Below, piece by piece: positions 46,601 to 58,045 of a stretch of 64,000 nt of DNA. The translations under genes and the position numbers were made by a program. Numbering within the stretch: the first letter of the stretch is position 1; each line of letters starts with the position of its first letter. The notes under the pieces were generated by a model, which saw nothing but the letters and a program-made list of their open reading frames with translations, did not search any database and was not told where the DNA came from. The DNA is taken from NCBI RefSeq assembly GCF_024763615.1, contig NC_077222.1, forward strand, positions 10,664,001-10,728,000, read 5' to 3'. Origin of the DNA: Phlebotomus papatasi (Eukaryota > Arthropoda > Insecta > Diptera > Psychodidae).

Positions 46601-48400
46601 TAAAATTCTTTAAGCTCCGTATCTCCGATAAGTCGAAAAGTGAATTCAAAATTGAAATCCTAATCTTGCATTTAGAGAATCCTCAGCTTTGTAAGAGCGG
46701 CTTGTTCAGAGTCCCAACTAATCTATCGATTGTGGGTGAATAGAGGACTGACAATGAATAGATCATGTATGACTTAATGTGAGACAATCATCCTGCAATG
46801 ACCCCCAAAAAGCCAATATGTTTGATATGGGAATGCATTTGAATAGCATTCAGTGCATTTTCCCGCGAAAGCTCCATCAATGAATGCGTCCAAAAGTGAC
46901 CAACAATACGGATAAATGGTCCATCTGAGGGATGCTGCGGACAAGGAAATGTTATGCGTTTGGCCAGCACACGATCGCATCAAAAGAGTCATATTGTTTG
47001 GAAAATTAAGGGTTCAATGGGGTGATTTATTGGATTCTCCTTATGCTGGAAAATAGCATAATGTGGAATTTCAATAGACCATCATATTGGGACTTATTTC
47101 GCGAGTGAAATCTTATTAGGAAATTGGCATTTTGGCGCGGAAAAAGACAAAGTCAGTTTGGGGGGGACATTTTTAATAAACCCTAATTAACCCCTTGATA
47201 AATCATTAGCATTTCCCGTCAGTGCTTTTCATGTTCCCTTCGTGGTATTTTGCTCTACCCCAAATTGGATTTTCAGAGGGATGGGGAGTGGTGTGATTTT
47301 CACAAGTCAAGTTCAATTTCATTCGATCAAATGCCATCCCTATGAAAATCTATTGAAAATGCTACCTCTTTTGCTTTTTGATCGTTGAAACAGAAAATTA
47401 TATTTTCAAAATCAATTTAATCCGTTCGCATTGGAAAGGGTGGAAAATGATGATGGAGAAGGGTGATTTTTTTTTCAAACTCATTCTTGTTTTCCTCATT
47501 ATAGAATGCACTATGGAGAGGGAAATTTTAATAGCAATTTGACAATAATATGACAATATTTATGTACTGTATCGTATTGCAATGGTTCTATAATTTAGTA
47601 TTCAGTGCTTCGTCGCTATTTCATCTGGAATCTGTCTAACAGTCGCTGAATGTTGTCGTGCAATGTTCCATATATAAACAAATTGATGGTTATATTTATG
47701 GTGAATAGGGAGAAATGTGTTGCTTATTATAAAGTGTCTTGCATTGAGAATCACTCTGGAGAGTGGCAAATTCTGTTCATGTGCGAATAACGCCAGAGTG
47801 TGTATGCAATTCAAATCAAATCTGTCTAAATGTCCGTCAATCAGACCTGCCAGGGAATATTTATAAAAGGCCCCCGCATCAACATAATTTCCCCATGATA
47901 TACCCTATGCCATTATTCCAATTTTAATACTCATTTTTCCGCTTGCGTAACTCATGGATGGTAAGCCTTTTTATTTAAGGCAATAATTGGATTTCTCTGC
48001 TATTCTATTTTGTATTCTGATATTTTTCCCGCGCATTCCCGCCACCACTGACCGTTTGGTCTTTTTGGGGCGCGATTCCGTGGTGCAGTTCCGCTGAATG
48101 AACGATGAGTGTACCAGAGAATAACATTCCACTGACACACGTCTTAGAGCATCATCTCGAGGCACTCATGTCAATCTCAATCTTGGGGATTTTAAATCCC
48201 GACGAAGAAAGACAAGAAAAGGAGGAAACCCGCGAATATGCCATGTCATTTGCTCCACAACCTCTTCTTTGGTTTCTCTCAATCCTTCAAAGTCATTTCT
48301 TAGTCCCACTAACATCAAACACTCAGAGAAATCGTCACAGGGTCATACTCAAGTGCCATTTGGCCTTTGAGATTAGGATACAATAAATTAAATAATTCAT
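46601..48400. other. Single-copy segment
   Basis: Balanced composition and no repeats shared elsewhere. The + frame 48105-48386 (93 codons, starting MSVPENNIPLTHVLEHHLEA) has somewhat protein-like composition but no family I recognise, and it lies next to a 65-codon frame on the other strand. An unrecognised exon cannot be excluded. Confidence 0.4.
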
Positions 48401-48402
48401 TA

Positions 48403-48650
48403 GGGTAGAGTGGGGCTCTTTCACTCAGGGAAAGATGGGATAATTCAGAATCATGTCTATTTTTCGAAATTTTGAGATTTTCAAGGAGAAAAAATACCAC
48501 GATGAACCACAAGGCTTTTGTGGTGATTATGAGAAATTGTGAAATTAGGTTAAAATTAAATTGTCATACTGCTGATTAGATTATCTTGCCAATCTTCGGT
48601 CCTTGACACACTTTGGACTTAAGCCGAGAGACGGCTTAGTTGAAAATGAT
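48403..48650. mobile_element. Truncated TA/GGG-type element ends and a CCGAGAGA fragment
   Basis: TAGGGTAGAGTGGGGCTC at about 48403 and GGGAAAGATGGGATAATTCA at about 48429 are two successive left ends. The second aligns with the left arm of 11863-12075 for about 50 bp, then stops. AGCCGAGAGACGGCTTAGT near 48622 relates to the hairpin at 33048-33134. These look like decayed fragments. Confidence 0.5.
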
Positions 48651-48651
48651 A

Positions 48652-49230
48652 CACACTTAGAAAAATTTAGTCCCAACCCCAACTGCCTCATATACAGTTA
48701 TGGAAACTATAAAATATAGTAAGCATAGACCCATCCATATATTTAGCTAGGGCAATTAAATGAAATAGTTGACCATTAATAGTTACGGTATCCTTTTCAT
48801 TTAGTTATCATAACTAAATTAGATTAGTAACGGGTATTATAACATATTAGTTCCAATAACTAAATAAATGTGGTTGATACCCATCTTATTGGCTGTAATA
48901 ACTATATCATATTAGTTGTGTTTACTATATAGCACGAAAAAGCTTCAACGCATAATTAAAAAAACACTGTTTACAATTGAAAAAGTTGTCACAGGGTCAG
49001 AACTTTATGAAAATATAGTCCCATTTATTTGCATTAGTTGTGAGAACTAAAAGGAATTAGTGACCAATATTAGTTGGGATATTGATTTCATTTAATCAAC
49101 ACAAGCAAATATAATTATATGAAACCATTATGAAATAACTGCCGCAACTTATCTACGTAAGTATTGCCTTATGTTCTCACTATTAATAAATTTATTATGA
49201 GTCAAATATTTAAAGATTATAAAAACTATT
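48652..49230. repeat. TTAGTTATNATAACTAA word block
   Basis: TTAGTT, AACTAA and ATAGTT words, often as palindromic pairs such as TTAGTTATCATAACTAA (about 48812), recur more than fifteen times in under 600 bp. No fixed period. Confidence 0.6.
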
Positions 49231-49287
49231 TGACTTCTGTGTAGAATATAATTCGATTTTGATTAATAAGTATATTCAATTTGATCC

Positions 49288-49466
49288 ATAATGGCTTCGT
49301 CATACCTTTTTGATCAAGAAAATTTCATCAAATTGAATTTCACGTTCATTTCTTTTTAGACTTTTTGCATAAGTCTGTTCCACTATTTCGCACTCTTCTT
49401 CAATTCAATTAAGTTCAATCTAATTTTAAGTTTGAAAACCAAAAGGTTGTGCAGGAAGCCTTAAAA
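49288..49466 (+). mobile_element. Inverted-repeat module (GATCAAGAAAATTTCATNAA family), copy 1
   Basis: Left arm: ATGGCTTCGTCATACCTTTT then GATCAAGAAAATTTCATC. The right arm is the decayed inverse around 49438-49466 (CCAAAAGGTTGTGCAGGAAG). The middle carries CACTCTTCTTC, shared by all copies. Confidence 0.6.
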
Positions 49467-49768
49467 AACAAAATTTGGTGAGAAAATAAAAGAATATTTT
49501 GAGTAATTATTGAATTGATTTTGATTTGTAAATAATATAGAATTGCGTAGTGAAAAAAAAACGATTTTGATCAGTATAAATATAATTTTGGGTCAGTTAA
49601 TAAATTAATTTTAATCACTAAATTTATTTAATTTGGAGAAGCAGACAAAAGACAATTTTGGTCAGGAAAAAACTGTTTTGTTTAATGAAAAATCTATTTT
49701 GGTAAGCAAATTAATGAAGCTTAATGGAAAATCAGTTTTGTTCAGCAATAATAACCAATTTCTACAGT

Positions 49769-50030
49769 AATGGCCCCGGCACATCTTTTAGATCGAGAAA
49801 ATTTCATGAAGTCGAAATTTGAATCCTTTTCTCACATGATTTGAATATGTCTATGCCATTCTTTCACACTCTTCTTCTTTTAAACATCACTCTAAATTCA
49901 ATTTAGCTCAATCGAATTTGGAATGTAAAAGAATGAGATAGGCATATGCAAACCGTGTGAGCAATAAAGAGATGTGAATTTTGATTTCATGAAATTTTCC
50001 TAATCAGAAAGGTGTGCCGCAGCCATAAAA
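49769..50030 (+). mobile_element. Inverted-repeat module, copy 2 (best preserved)
   Basis: Arms of about 95 bp: GGCACATCTTTTAGATCGAG through ATATGTCTATGCCATTC on the left pair with GAATGAGATAGGCATATG through AGAAAGGTGTGCCGCAGCC on the right. The centre contains CACACTCTTCTTCTTTT. Each copy in this region is surrounded by TTTTGGTCAGNAA-like words. Confidence 0.75.
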
Positions 50031-50230
50031 TAGCAATATTTGGTTAGTAAAAACATCAATTTTGGGTCAGCAAGTGAATGAATATCGATTAGCAAAAAAA
50101 AAATCAAATTAGTTCAGTGGAATAGAAACATTTTGTTAGTGAGAAATGCATAATTATCTAGATCATTCTAGCAGTCAATTTTTCGTAGCAAAATATAAAT
50201 TTTGATCATTAAAAATTCATTTCGACTAAT

Positions 50231-50425
50231 AAAGCCACTGGAACACCTTTTAGATGAGGATATTTTCATGAAATCGAAATTTAAATCTCTTTATTTCTCA
50301 AACTTTTTGCATGTGTCTATCATACTTTTTCACTTTTTTCATTTTGAGCATCACGAGGACTTTAATTTAGTTCAATCGATTTTAATTTTATGAAATTTTC
50401 TGATCTAAATGGTGTGTGGGGTTAA
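50231..50425 (+). mobile_element. Inverted-repeat module, copy 3
   Basis: GAACACCTTTTAGATGAGGA at the left pairs with GATCTAAATGGTGTGTGG at the right. The middle (TTTTTGCATGTGTCTATC) matches the other copies. Confidence 0.65.
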
Positions 50426-50759
50426 ATATACGGTTTTTGGCCAGGATGAAAAATAAAATCAGTAAAAAAATATTTTGACCACTGCACTGATCAAACCTAT
50501 TTTTGAGTGATATAATTTGGTTTATTGTTGATCAAAATTCATTTTTTCTCACTAGCTATGGGCAGCTGTCCGCAAAACCGGCCAGACCGATTTTGACTGA
50601 CGCACATTTTCGGAATGGGCACTCAATGGGTCCATCAAAAACTTCTTGGAAATTTCAAAGTTTCAAATTAAACATGATTCTATGTTACCCCACATTACCC
50701 CACATTGACATTTTTATTACACTTTTCCTAAATGTTTATCAACTTTCTGGAAATTCTGG

Positions 50760-51037
50760 ACCATCAACTGTGGTACAGAGTGGTAGAGCACTCGCTCTAT
50801 GATGCAAGCGTCTCGGGTTCGAATCTCCTTTAGGTCGCCAGGAATTTTTTTGGCATTAAAGGTATTCGGATTGCATCCAGTGAGCTTCACTGCACTTAAT
50901 TGCACGGGCATGGAACTGACAACCTCATCCCGTACAAGAAAAAATAATAATGCATGTCTAGAAATCCCCTTGTGGGAAGACCTTGTTCCTTCATGGAATG
51001 TTGTGCCAGAATTATTATTGTTACTATTAAAAAAAAA
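50760..51037 (+). mobile_element. tRNA-derived SINE
   Basis: The head contains an RNA polymerase III A box (TGGTAGAGCACTCG, 50781-50794) and B box (GGTTCGAATC, 50816-50825) with tRNA-like spacing and an anticodon-arm-like CGCTC…GAGC-type region. Then comes an unrelated body of about 170 bp and a tail (GTGCCAGAATTATTATTGTT, then A-rich). A functional tRNA is excluded because the acceptor stem is not paired and the body continues. No clear target duplication. The parent tRNA is not securely identifiable. Confidence 0.8.
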
Positions 51038-51099
51038 TATTTTGACTGATCTAATTTGCTTTATTGCCGGTCAAAATTCATTTTTTCTCACTATTTAAA

Positions 51100-52535
51100 A
51101 TTCCATTTAAATATTGTCAAATTTTTCCGAGTGTACCGAAGCATGTGCCATTTCCCGCCAAATAGACTCTCCTCTGACTTCGATTTTTCTCCACACCTAA
51201 TTATCTCATGTATTTTCCATTCGATTGAGTGCAATTTTCCACCAAGGCTTTTCCTGTCTTCTGACATTCAGTTGGGGTATGGGGCAAGGGGAAAATGGGG
51301 GGTGAGACAAGCATGAAAAGGTAGGTCGAAGATAAATTCCCGCGTGAAAGAATTTCCACTCCGTATTTTGGGGTTTGGGGTCTTGTGAAGGGAGTTTGAT
51401 TGATTTGTCTTGTCAATCTTTCACTATTTATAGTATTGATTCTCGTCTTTTTCCCACTCAATCCATTCACACACAGTCACACGGGAAAATCACAAAACAT
51501 TTCCAAAACTATGTGAGAGACTCTGAATGATTTCTGACATGCAAAGGTGATGGAGAAAAACTGGGGGTGGTTGAACGGCAAAAAAAAATATGGGAAAGAA
51601 GGAAAATTTCATCGGAAACATAATTTTCTTGTTGTTATTAATTGAACTGTCAGACATTCAATATTATATACTATGTTCTAGTTCTAGATTTTTTTTTTAC
51701 TTTACTCATTTGTCCATGGCATTTTGTCCACGATGTATTTGCTCAAGTGATGAAGGGTTATTAATTTTCTGGAGAATGCATAAAAATTCCCTCTTCGCCA
51801 AGATTATATTATTTAACAAATACTTAATAAGATTGAAATCCAACGTCAAAACTCAACTCTTTTTTTTTCCCTTACTTCTGCCGCACTCATACTCTTTCTC
51901 CAGAGAAGTCCAAAAGAAGTATTAAATCGTGATGATGACTTTGACTCGTTTGATCTGAGATTGAAGAGATGATTTTTTTATACTGATCCTCATCATCCAT
52001 TTCCAGTTCGTTCTTTTTTTCAGCTCAAAGAACGGCCAACAACTTAAATTGAGACATGATGACGCTGATTCTTCTTCTGATTGATTGATTGATTAATTGA
52101 GAGTCGACAAAATCTCCGTCAGAGCTAAACTAATATTTTTGTTAGTCTTTCATGAGGATTTTTTCTGACATAATTTCATTTTCATCTTACTGGGGTTTTC
52201 TCTTTTTTGCTGCTGCCCAGGGAGTTGGAGAAGAAGTTGAGGTACTGGCTTTGATGATGAATGGATTTCTTTCGTGGCAAATTTGACACTTGACAAAAGA
52301 GTCACTTCTTGATTGAAAAGTTCCACTCATTTTAATTATTCTCAAATTAGTGAATAATGTTTTTGTAAGTTTTCTGGTTGCATGAGTTTCTCCGTAACTC
52401 TATAACCACAGCATGGAATCAGCATCATGTTTTTTTTCTTTTTTTTTACGATATTGATTTTTAAAACTTCTGGCTTGGCATATCTTACCCCATTATTTCG
52501 ATCTATATTTCGTTTCTTTTTGATTTTGAACTATT
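51100..52535. other. Single-copy segment
   Basis: Balanced composition, pyrimidine tracts and a short TGATTGAT tract near 52078. Frames of 86-111 codons are hydrophobic, Phe/Leu-rich and unrecognised. No repeats in common with the rest of the window. Confidence 0.4.
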
Positions 52536-52539
52536 AGTG

Positions 52540-54191
52540 ATCTTGTTTCTTCGGAATATCGACCTATTTGAGATTTTGGGTCTTTGGGATTTTGATCCAC
52601 TTCGGATTTTGGCTCTTCTAGGTTTCGATCTATTCTACATTTTAGTTCTTCAGATTTTTACCCTTTCCGGTCAAAATCTGAAAGAATTCAGAATCTGGCA
52701 TTTCGGGTCTTTGGTCCTTTCAACCAACCGGGATCTTAGATCTTGAAGTACTCGACCTATTTGAGATTTTGATCTATTCGGAATCTTGCTTCTTCAGAAT
52801 TTCAACCCATTCGGTAGTTCGATTTATTCGGCATTTCAATTCCTCGGGATCCTGACCCATTCGGAATTTTGGTTCTTTAACATTTCGATCCATTACACTT
52901 GTAAAAATGAAAGGATCACCGAGGATCCTTTGAAAGTATCCCTGTTTTGACATGTGTTTAATTCCGGAATAAACGATTAAAAACAATGAAAGAGTCATCT
53001 TTGGAGTTCACTTAGATGAGAGGGATATGTTGAGAGTAAAAGGTTTAGGATAAAACACGTTTTAATATGATAAATGTTCATACAAAATTTTAAGAGACAC
53101 TTGTGATCCTTTCAGAGGATCTAATATGATCCATCCTTTTGAATAGGATCAAGCCCTATCCAATTTGAATCTTTCATTTTTACCAGTGCAGGGATCCTGG
53201 CTGTTTGGAATTTTGACCCATTCGGAATCTTGGGTCTTTGGGATTTCTATCCATTCGGAATTTTAGCTATTCGAGAATTCGCTCTATTCTGCATTTCGAT
53301 TCTTTAGGATTTTTAGCCATTCGGGAATTTATCTCTTTCGAATTTCGATGTATTTGGAATTTCGGCTCTTTAGAACTGTAAACCATTCTGGATTTTGATT
53401 CTTCAGAATTTCGAACAATTCTGGATCTTGGCTCTTTTGGATTTCAAATCATTCGGGATTTATAACTATTAGGGGTCTTTATTCTTTAAGATTTCGACTT
53501 ATTCGGGATTTCGGATGTTCTGTATTTCAATCCATTCGGGAGTTTGGTCCTCGGAATAACCATTCGGAGTTTTGGTTCTTTGGAACTTTGATTCATTCGG
53601 AATTATGACTCTTTGGAATTTCAGTCCATTATTGGTGATCAAAGCTCTTCGAGATTCAGACCTAATTCTTCAGGATTTTGACTTATTCCGGATTTTGAAA
53701 CTTCGAGATTCCGATGTATTCAGCATTTCGGCTTTTTCAAGATTTCGGTCTATTTGACAAAGTGGCTCTTTGGGACTTCTTACCATACAGAATCTTAAAT
53801 CTACAAGTATTCGGTCCATTTGAGATTTTGGCCCTACTAGATTTCGAACTATTTGGCATTTCGGTTCTTTAAGATTTGAACCCATTCGAGAATTTTTCTC
53901 TTTGTGATTTCGAACTATTCTGGATCTTGGTTCTTTGGGACTTTAAACCAATCGAGATTTCCGTTTTTTATTTTCATGATCCTGATTCCAAGTAGTGATC
54001 TTGTTTCTTCAAGAATTCGACCTATTCGAGAATTTGGCTCTTTGGCATTTCAATCGATTCGGCATTTTGATTCTTCCGAATTTCGAACCATTCGGGATTT
54101 TGGCTCTTCGGGATTTTAAATCATTTAGGATCTAGAATCTAAAAGATTTCGATTCAAGATTTAGGATTACAGCTTTCCGGGATTTTGATTA
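52540..54191 (+). repeat. 1.65-kb degenerate minisatellite (GGGATTTTGGCTCTTC phrase)
   Basis: Tandem 16-bp monomers of two alternating types, one like GGAATTTTGGTTCTTT and one like GGATTTCGACCCATTC, giving a loose ~32-bp higher-order unit. Orientation is constant throughout. It uses the same phrase as the arms of 12347-12812 and 21659-22098 and the array at 58216-58475. One MITE (52896-53188) is inserted. Long open frames here are by-products of the repeat. Confidence 0.8.
52896..53188. mobile_element. CACTGGTAAAAAT-ended MITE, copy 2
   Basis: 293 bp. Left end CACTTGTAAAAATGAAAGGA, right end inverted, ending CATTTTTACCAGTG. GATCCTTT words occur in both arms. It interrupts the 16-bp minisatellite, so it is younger than that array. 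Confidence 0.75.
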
Positions 54192-54316
54192 AGATCCCTT
54201 TTACGACTCTGTGATCTTCAAAGATCCTTGTTCTTTTTTCAAAAAGAATATTTCTGTATAGGAAATATGTCCCGAAGTGCAATCGTTTTTTTTTGGATTT
54301 GAAGGGTAGTCCAATA

Positions 54317-54541
54317 GGGGAATTCTGTAATGATATGACAATGTCACAGACAAATTTTCTTTGTAAAATCGAGAATAGGACAACATTAAAGTTCAATGAG
54401 CATCAAATGGCCATTTTAAGGAACTCTATGAGGCTCTTAGTAACTGATATTAATCTGATTTTCAATTAATTGTTCCGAATTTACCACATAAAAATTTATA
54501 AATTTATCATATGGCATTGTCATATCGTTACAGAATTCCCC
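54317..54541 (+). mobile_element. GGGGAATTCTGTAAC-family MITE, copy 3
   Basis: 225 bp, TA before the left end (54315-54316) and TC after the right end, probably a decayed TA. Ends GGGGAATTCTGTAATGATAT / inverted. Interior CAACATTAAAGTTCAATGAG matches the copy at 27552. Confidence 0.86.
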
Positions 54542-54723
54542 TCCAGGACTTATGAGAAAAAACTGTAATCTGTAATTTTACATTGAAAATGAACAAATAA
54601 GGGCAGGATATGTTTAGGGAAAATCTTGCTTGAGGCTTTCTATACAAATCATCCTACGGTAACAGTATACTCCGTAGTCCGATCATAAGTTTCTTCAAAA
54701 GATATTAAAAAAAATCGAAAGTA

Positions 54724-54968
54724 GGGTAAAGTGATATAATTTGGAATTAGTGCTACAAGTTGGACAATTCGCCGGTACAAGTTGGACATGGCTTTTTTCT
54801 TGATAAGTACAGTACAATGTTTTTAAGCACAAGGAACCAAATAATAAAACTAAAGCATTAAAAATATACACATAAAAATGAAGTATCAAATTTATCAAGA
54901 CAAAAAGCCCTGTTCAAATTGTACCATTGTCCAACTTGTACCACTGTCCAACTTGTACTACTTTACCC
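54724..54968 (-). mobile_element. TA/GGG-type MITE, GTACAAGTTGGACAAT family, copy 2
   Basis: 245 bp flanked by TA (54722-54723, 54969-54970). The word TACAAGTTGGACA occurs twice in the left arm and inverted (TGTCCAACTTGTA) twice in the right. Interior matches 12129-12334 in reverse orientation. Confidence 0.88.
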
Positions 54969-54970
54969 TA

Positions 54971-56910
54971 GCTGCATTTTTAATCATATTTTTTCTTTTT
55001 CACTGTGTATGTTATGGAACAGAAATAAATTTCATAATAGTAATTTTCAGTAATATTTTCATGAATAATTTAAGTATGCTTCAGTAGTTTCTAATGCAAA
55101 CTCTAGCACTTTAATACAGGATTTTATCCTAATTTTTCGAAGATTTTTTTTCAATTCTTAAAGAATTCTCAAGGTATCATCCAGTTTGTTCATCCGATTT
55201 GGCGAAATTTGGATTTCTTGGAAAGGTCTTGGAATTCTTAACATGACTAAATAGGTTTCAATTGACAATGAATCGATTAAGTACCGAAAATTGATATATG
55301 TTTCTTTGCATTTAGTCTATCGGACTAGAGGCCAAACGGTATAAGATATATCCTTTTGGTCTTCAGTGACTTCCATAACTTTAAATAAATTCAAAAAAAA
55401 TTGAGAAAAATCTGATTAGAAATCATGGTTCATAAATATCCTTAAAAACACACCGCTTATGTTAATAAATTTATTTATTTTGCCAAGAAATCTCTGAATA
55501 TGCTAAACCCATCGCTTCCAAATAAGAAAGAATTTGCTAAAGAATGCTCAACAAGCTGACCTTTCAACCCCCATTCCCCCTTTATAGAGACAGGAAAACC
55601 CTCCTCAACCCCAATTGATGAGAATTTTGCGGTGCAAATGTTGATCTTTAGGAGATTTTCTGGGTATGGAACAATTTTCTATCAGGTCATCATCATATTA
55701 TATTAAATAACGTGCGCGTCAATGAATGTTTTTTTGTGCCTTTTTTTTTCTTCCTTCAGAGTAGAATAAATATTCATGCAAATTTATATCCAGCATATGT
55801 AAAATTGTACACCATTTATATACAAATTTCCTCTCTTTCTCCATTTCCGTTTAAAATAAACTCGTATGTGGGAGAAAATTTCGCATATCTGGCAAACATA
55901 TCGGATTTTTTTCCTGCTTGGTGCCTTCTTGAATTTCCCAAGGATTGAAAGGGGGACATTTCTTATTCTCATCTCCTTTTTTCCCTTTCTTTCCCATTTT
56001 GCCGTCAAAATAGTGCGATACTATGTAGTTTTCCATCTAGGCTGTGCATTTAAACTTGTTCCGTTTTCTTAAACCCCAAGCAACATTGGAAAGGAAGGAA
56101 GGGAAAGTGAAAGTGGAGAACAAATCCAATAAAAGTAAATCGTTCGCATATGTATGAATTTTCCGGAGAAGAAGAAAAAAAATACACAAGTCTCTACGCA
56201 GAATGATATTATTTTATTTTATCTATACACTCGACCCGAAGCAATATTGCGTTTTTTTTGTGTTTGGACGAGATGGTTTTGAATAGCAGAGGTTAGAGCG
56301 TCAGCGGTTTACCTGCCGATTTTTCCTGCAACATCTCTCAACCCTCCCCCAGGAGACGTATAAAGAAGGTGAGGTAAAGGGATGAGGACAGAGTGAAAGA
56401 AAATCCTCCAGAGGAGTTTGAGACTCACCCTCAAGGAAGACACCAGAACGATTTCTCTGACTCTTCGTCTTCATGCTGTATTATTTATCAAAAGATATCA
56501 CTGAATCGAGATGGAGTTCACCAAAGAGCTTGTCTGCACGATTTTATCCCATCTTTAACTTCGTTAATATACAAATTTTCAATATCTTATCGCATTTTAA
56601 TCTCTCCCGAGCGATATTTCTTCACTTAATTTGTGTATTTGACTGCAGAATTTAAATATAGGCTCACCTTTCTGTGAAGACACCTGCCTTTAAAATACTG
56701 AAAATGCCCCTGGTGGATTCACTTAAATTTTCTGTCAGTTGTAATTAAGTACTTCAATTGATTTGTGAATGAATTACAGACAAAAACTGTTTAAAACAAT
56801 GCAGAATTCTCCAAGACAAACAACGGCTAAGAACCTTCTAATTAAAGATATATAATTTTTATTTACAAGTGATAGGGCATAAATCTTTTAGCATATAAGT
56901 GAAAAATTTA
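54971..56910. other. Single-copy segment
   Basis: AT-rich to 55.5 kb, then balanced composition. Small frames of 60-78 codons on both strands, none recognised. No repeats in common with the rest of the window. Confidence 0.4.
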
Positions 56911-56916
56911 TTATTA

Positions 56917-57667
56917 GGGTAAAATGAGGTAATTTGGAACCATTTACAATTTGGGACACTTGGGATTTTCTCACTGTTTTAGAGATTCAAAAGGAAGTAA
57001 AGCTGTTCCTGTTCTTCTTAACCCATTCAGTCAATGTACCAGAAATACTTGAGATAGAATGTTCATATTTTGGGATTAGTTTCCTACAGATTAGTAGATG
57101 AATTTTTTGAAAAGAAAATTTTTTTATCTCATATGGGGGCGCGGGGAGCCGCCCTCAAACACACGTCTTAACGGTCACTGAATTTAAATTCTGTGCATTA
57201 ATTCATTATAAACTGTATTGCTTTAGATAGAGTAACTATCCAAGAACACCAATTGGCAACTAGAATTCAAATCAGGAAAGAGGAAATAGGCCAATTTTAA
57301 CAAATTCGACGGGATGTCGTATTTTCCGTCCGCCATTTTGAGCAAAAATTTTTGCATGACTTTCCGCGAAGCAAGAAAATAATAACAAAATGTATTTTTA
57401 TCTCTGTCGGACTACTTTTGTCAAGTAACTGAATAACTAACGTTACTAAAAATCCGTTCCCGACAGCAATTCAGATAAAAATTGCCCAGAAATAAATCAA
57501 CAAAATTCACTCAATTTGCGTATGATGTATAATACAATGGTAAGGAATGGGTTAATCGTCTTTTTCTTCTATTTCGCGGTCTTTGTTTTCTCTTTGCTCA
57601 CCTGAAACAGTGAGAAAGTTTCAAGTGTCCCAAATTATAAATGGGTCCAAATTACCTCATTTTACCC
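56917..57667. mobile_element. TA/GGG-type MITE split by a nested TTAA element
   Basis: Flanked by TA (56915-56916, 57668-57669). Left arm GGGTAAAATGAGGTAATTTG through CTCACTGTTT; right arm inverted, about 65 bp. Removing the nested element with one TTAA leaves 217 bp, a typical size for the group. Confidence 0.85.
57022..57551. mobile_element. Nested TTAA-flanked piggyBac-like element
   Basis: 530 bp flanked by TTAA (57018-57021, 57552-57555), ends CCCATTC / GAATGGG. Inner content is GC-richer in places (GGGGGCGCGGGGAGCCGCC near 57136) and unrecognised, with no long open frame. TTAA plus CCC/GGG ends support piggyBac-type insertion. Different family from 28190/34437. Confidence 0.75.
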
Positions 57668-57669
57668 TA

Positions 57670-58045
57670 CTGTTTAATAGGTGTCATACAGTTTTCTTAA
57701 AAAATCTTTACTACATTATTGAAGCCTGACAAGAGTCACAATTTAATCCTGAAAGTGCTAGGCTTCTTACTAAAAAGCATTTAAAAAACATTTAAAATAA
57801 AAAGATACTAAAAGGTCTTTTCGATTCTGAAGGACTTTTTAAATTAACCTCTTAAGAGAAATATTTTTAGAGTTTTGAAAATTAGAATGAAATGTAGGCA
57901 GTATTTTAGTATAAATGTCAGTATAAATTCAATAGATTAGAAAATAAAACAAAATCTTGTAAGTAAAAATTACGGTAAAAAAAATCTAGCTTGGACGGTA
58001 ATGTAGTAAATTTAGTCAGAAAAACAATCCAATTTGGTCTGTAAT
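57670..58045. other. AT-rich spacer with TTTTGGTCAG-like words
   Basis: Mostly featureless. The last 100 bp carries TTTAGTCAG- and TTTGGTCTG-like words of the kind surrounding the modules at 49-50 kb. Confidence 0.4.

Larger units (their letters stand above)
49440..51100. repeat. TTTTGGTCAGNAA word region around the modules
   Basis: Between and around the modules, short phrases such as AATTTTGGTCAG, TTTTGTTCAGC, TTTTGATCAGT and TTTTGGTTAGTAA recur every 20-40 bp. A longer unit (ATATTTTGACC … TCAAAATTCATTTTTTCTCA) occurs at 50464-50561 and again at 51031-51096, with the SINE and about 200 bp of single-copy DNA between. Confidence 0.55.

Noticed and set aside
50760..50835. Functional tRNA gene
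   Set aside because: A and B boxes are present, but the acceptor stem does not pair and the sequence continues into a SINE body and A-rich tail.
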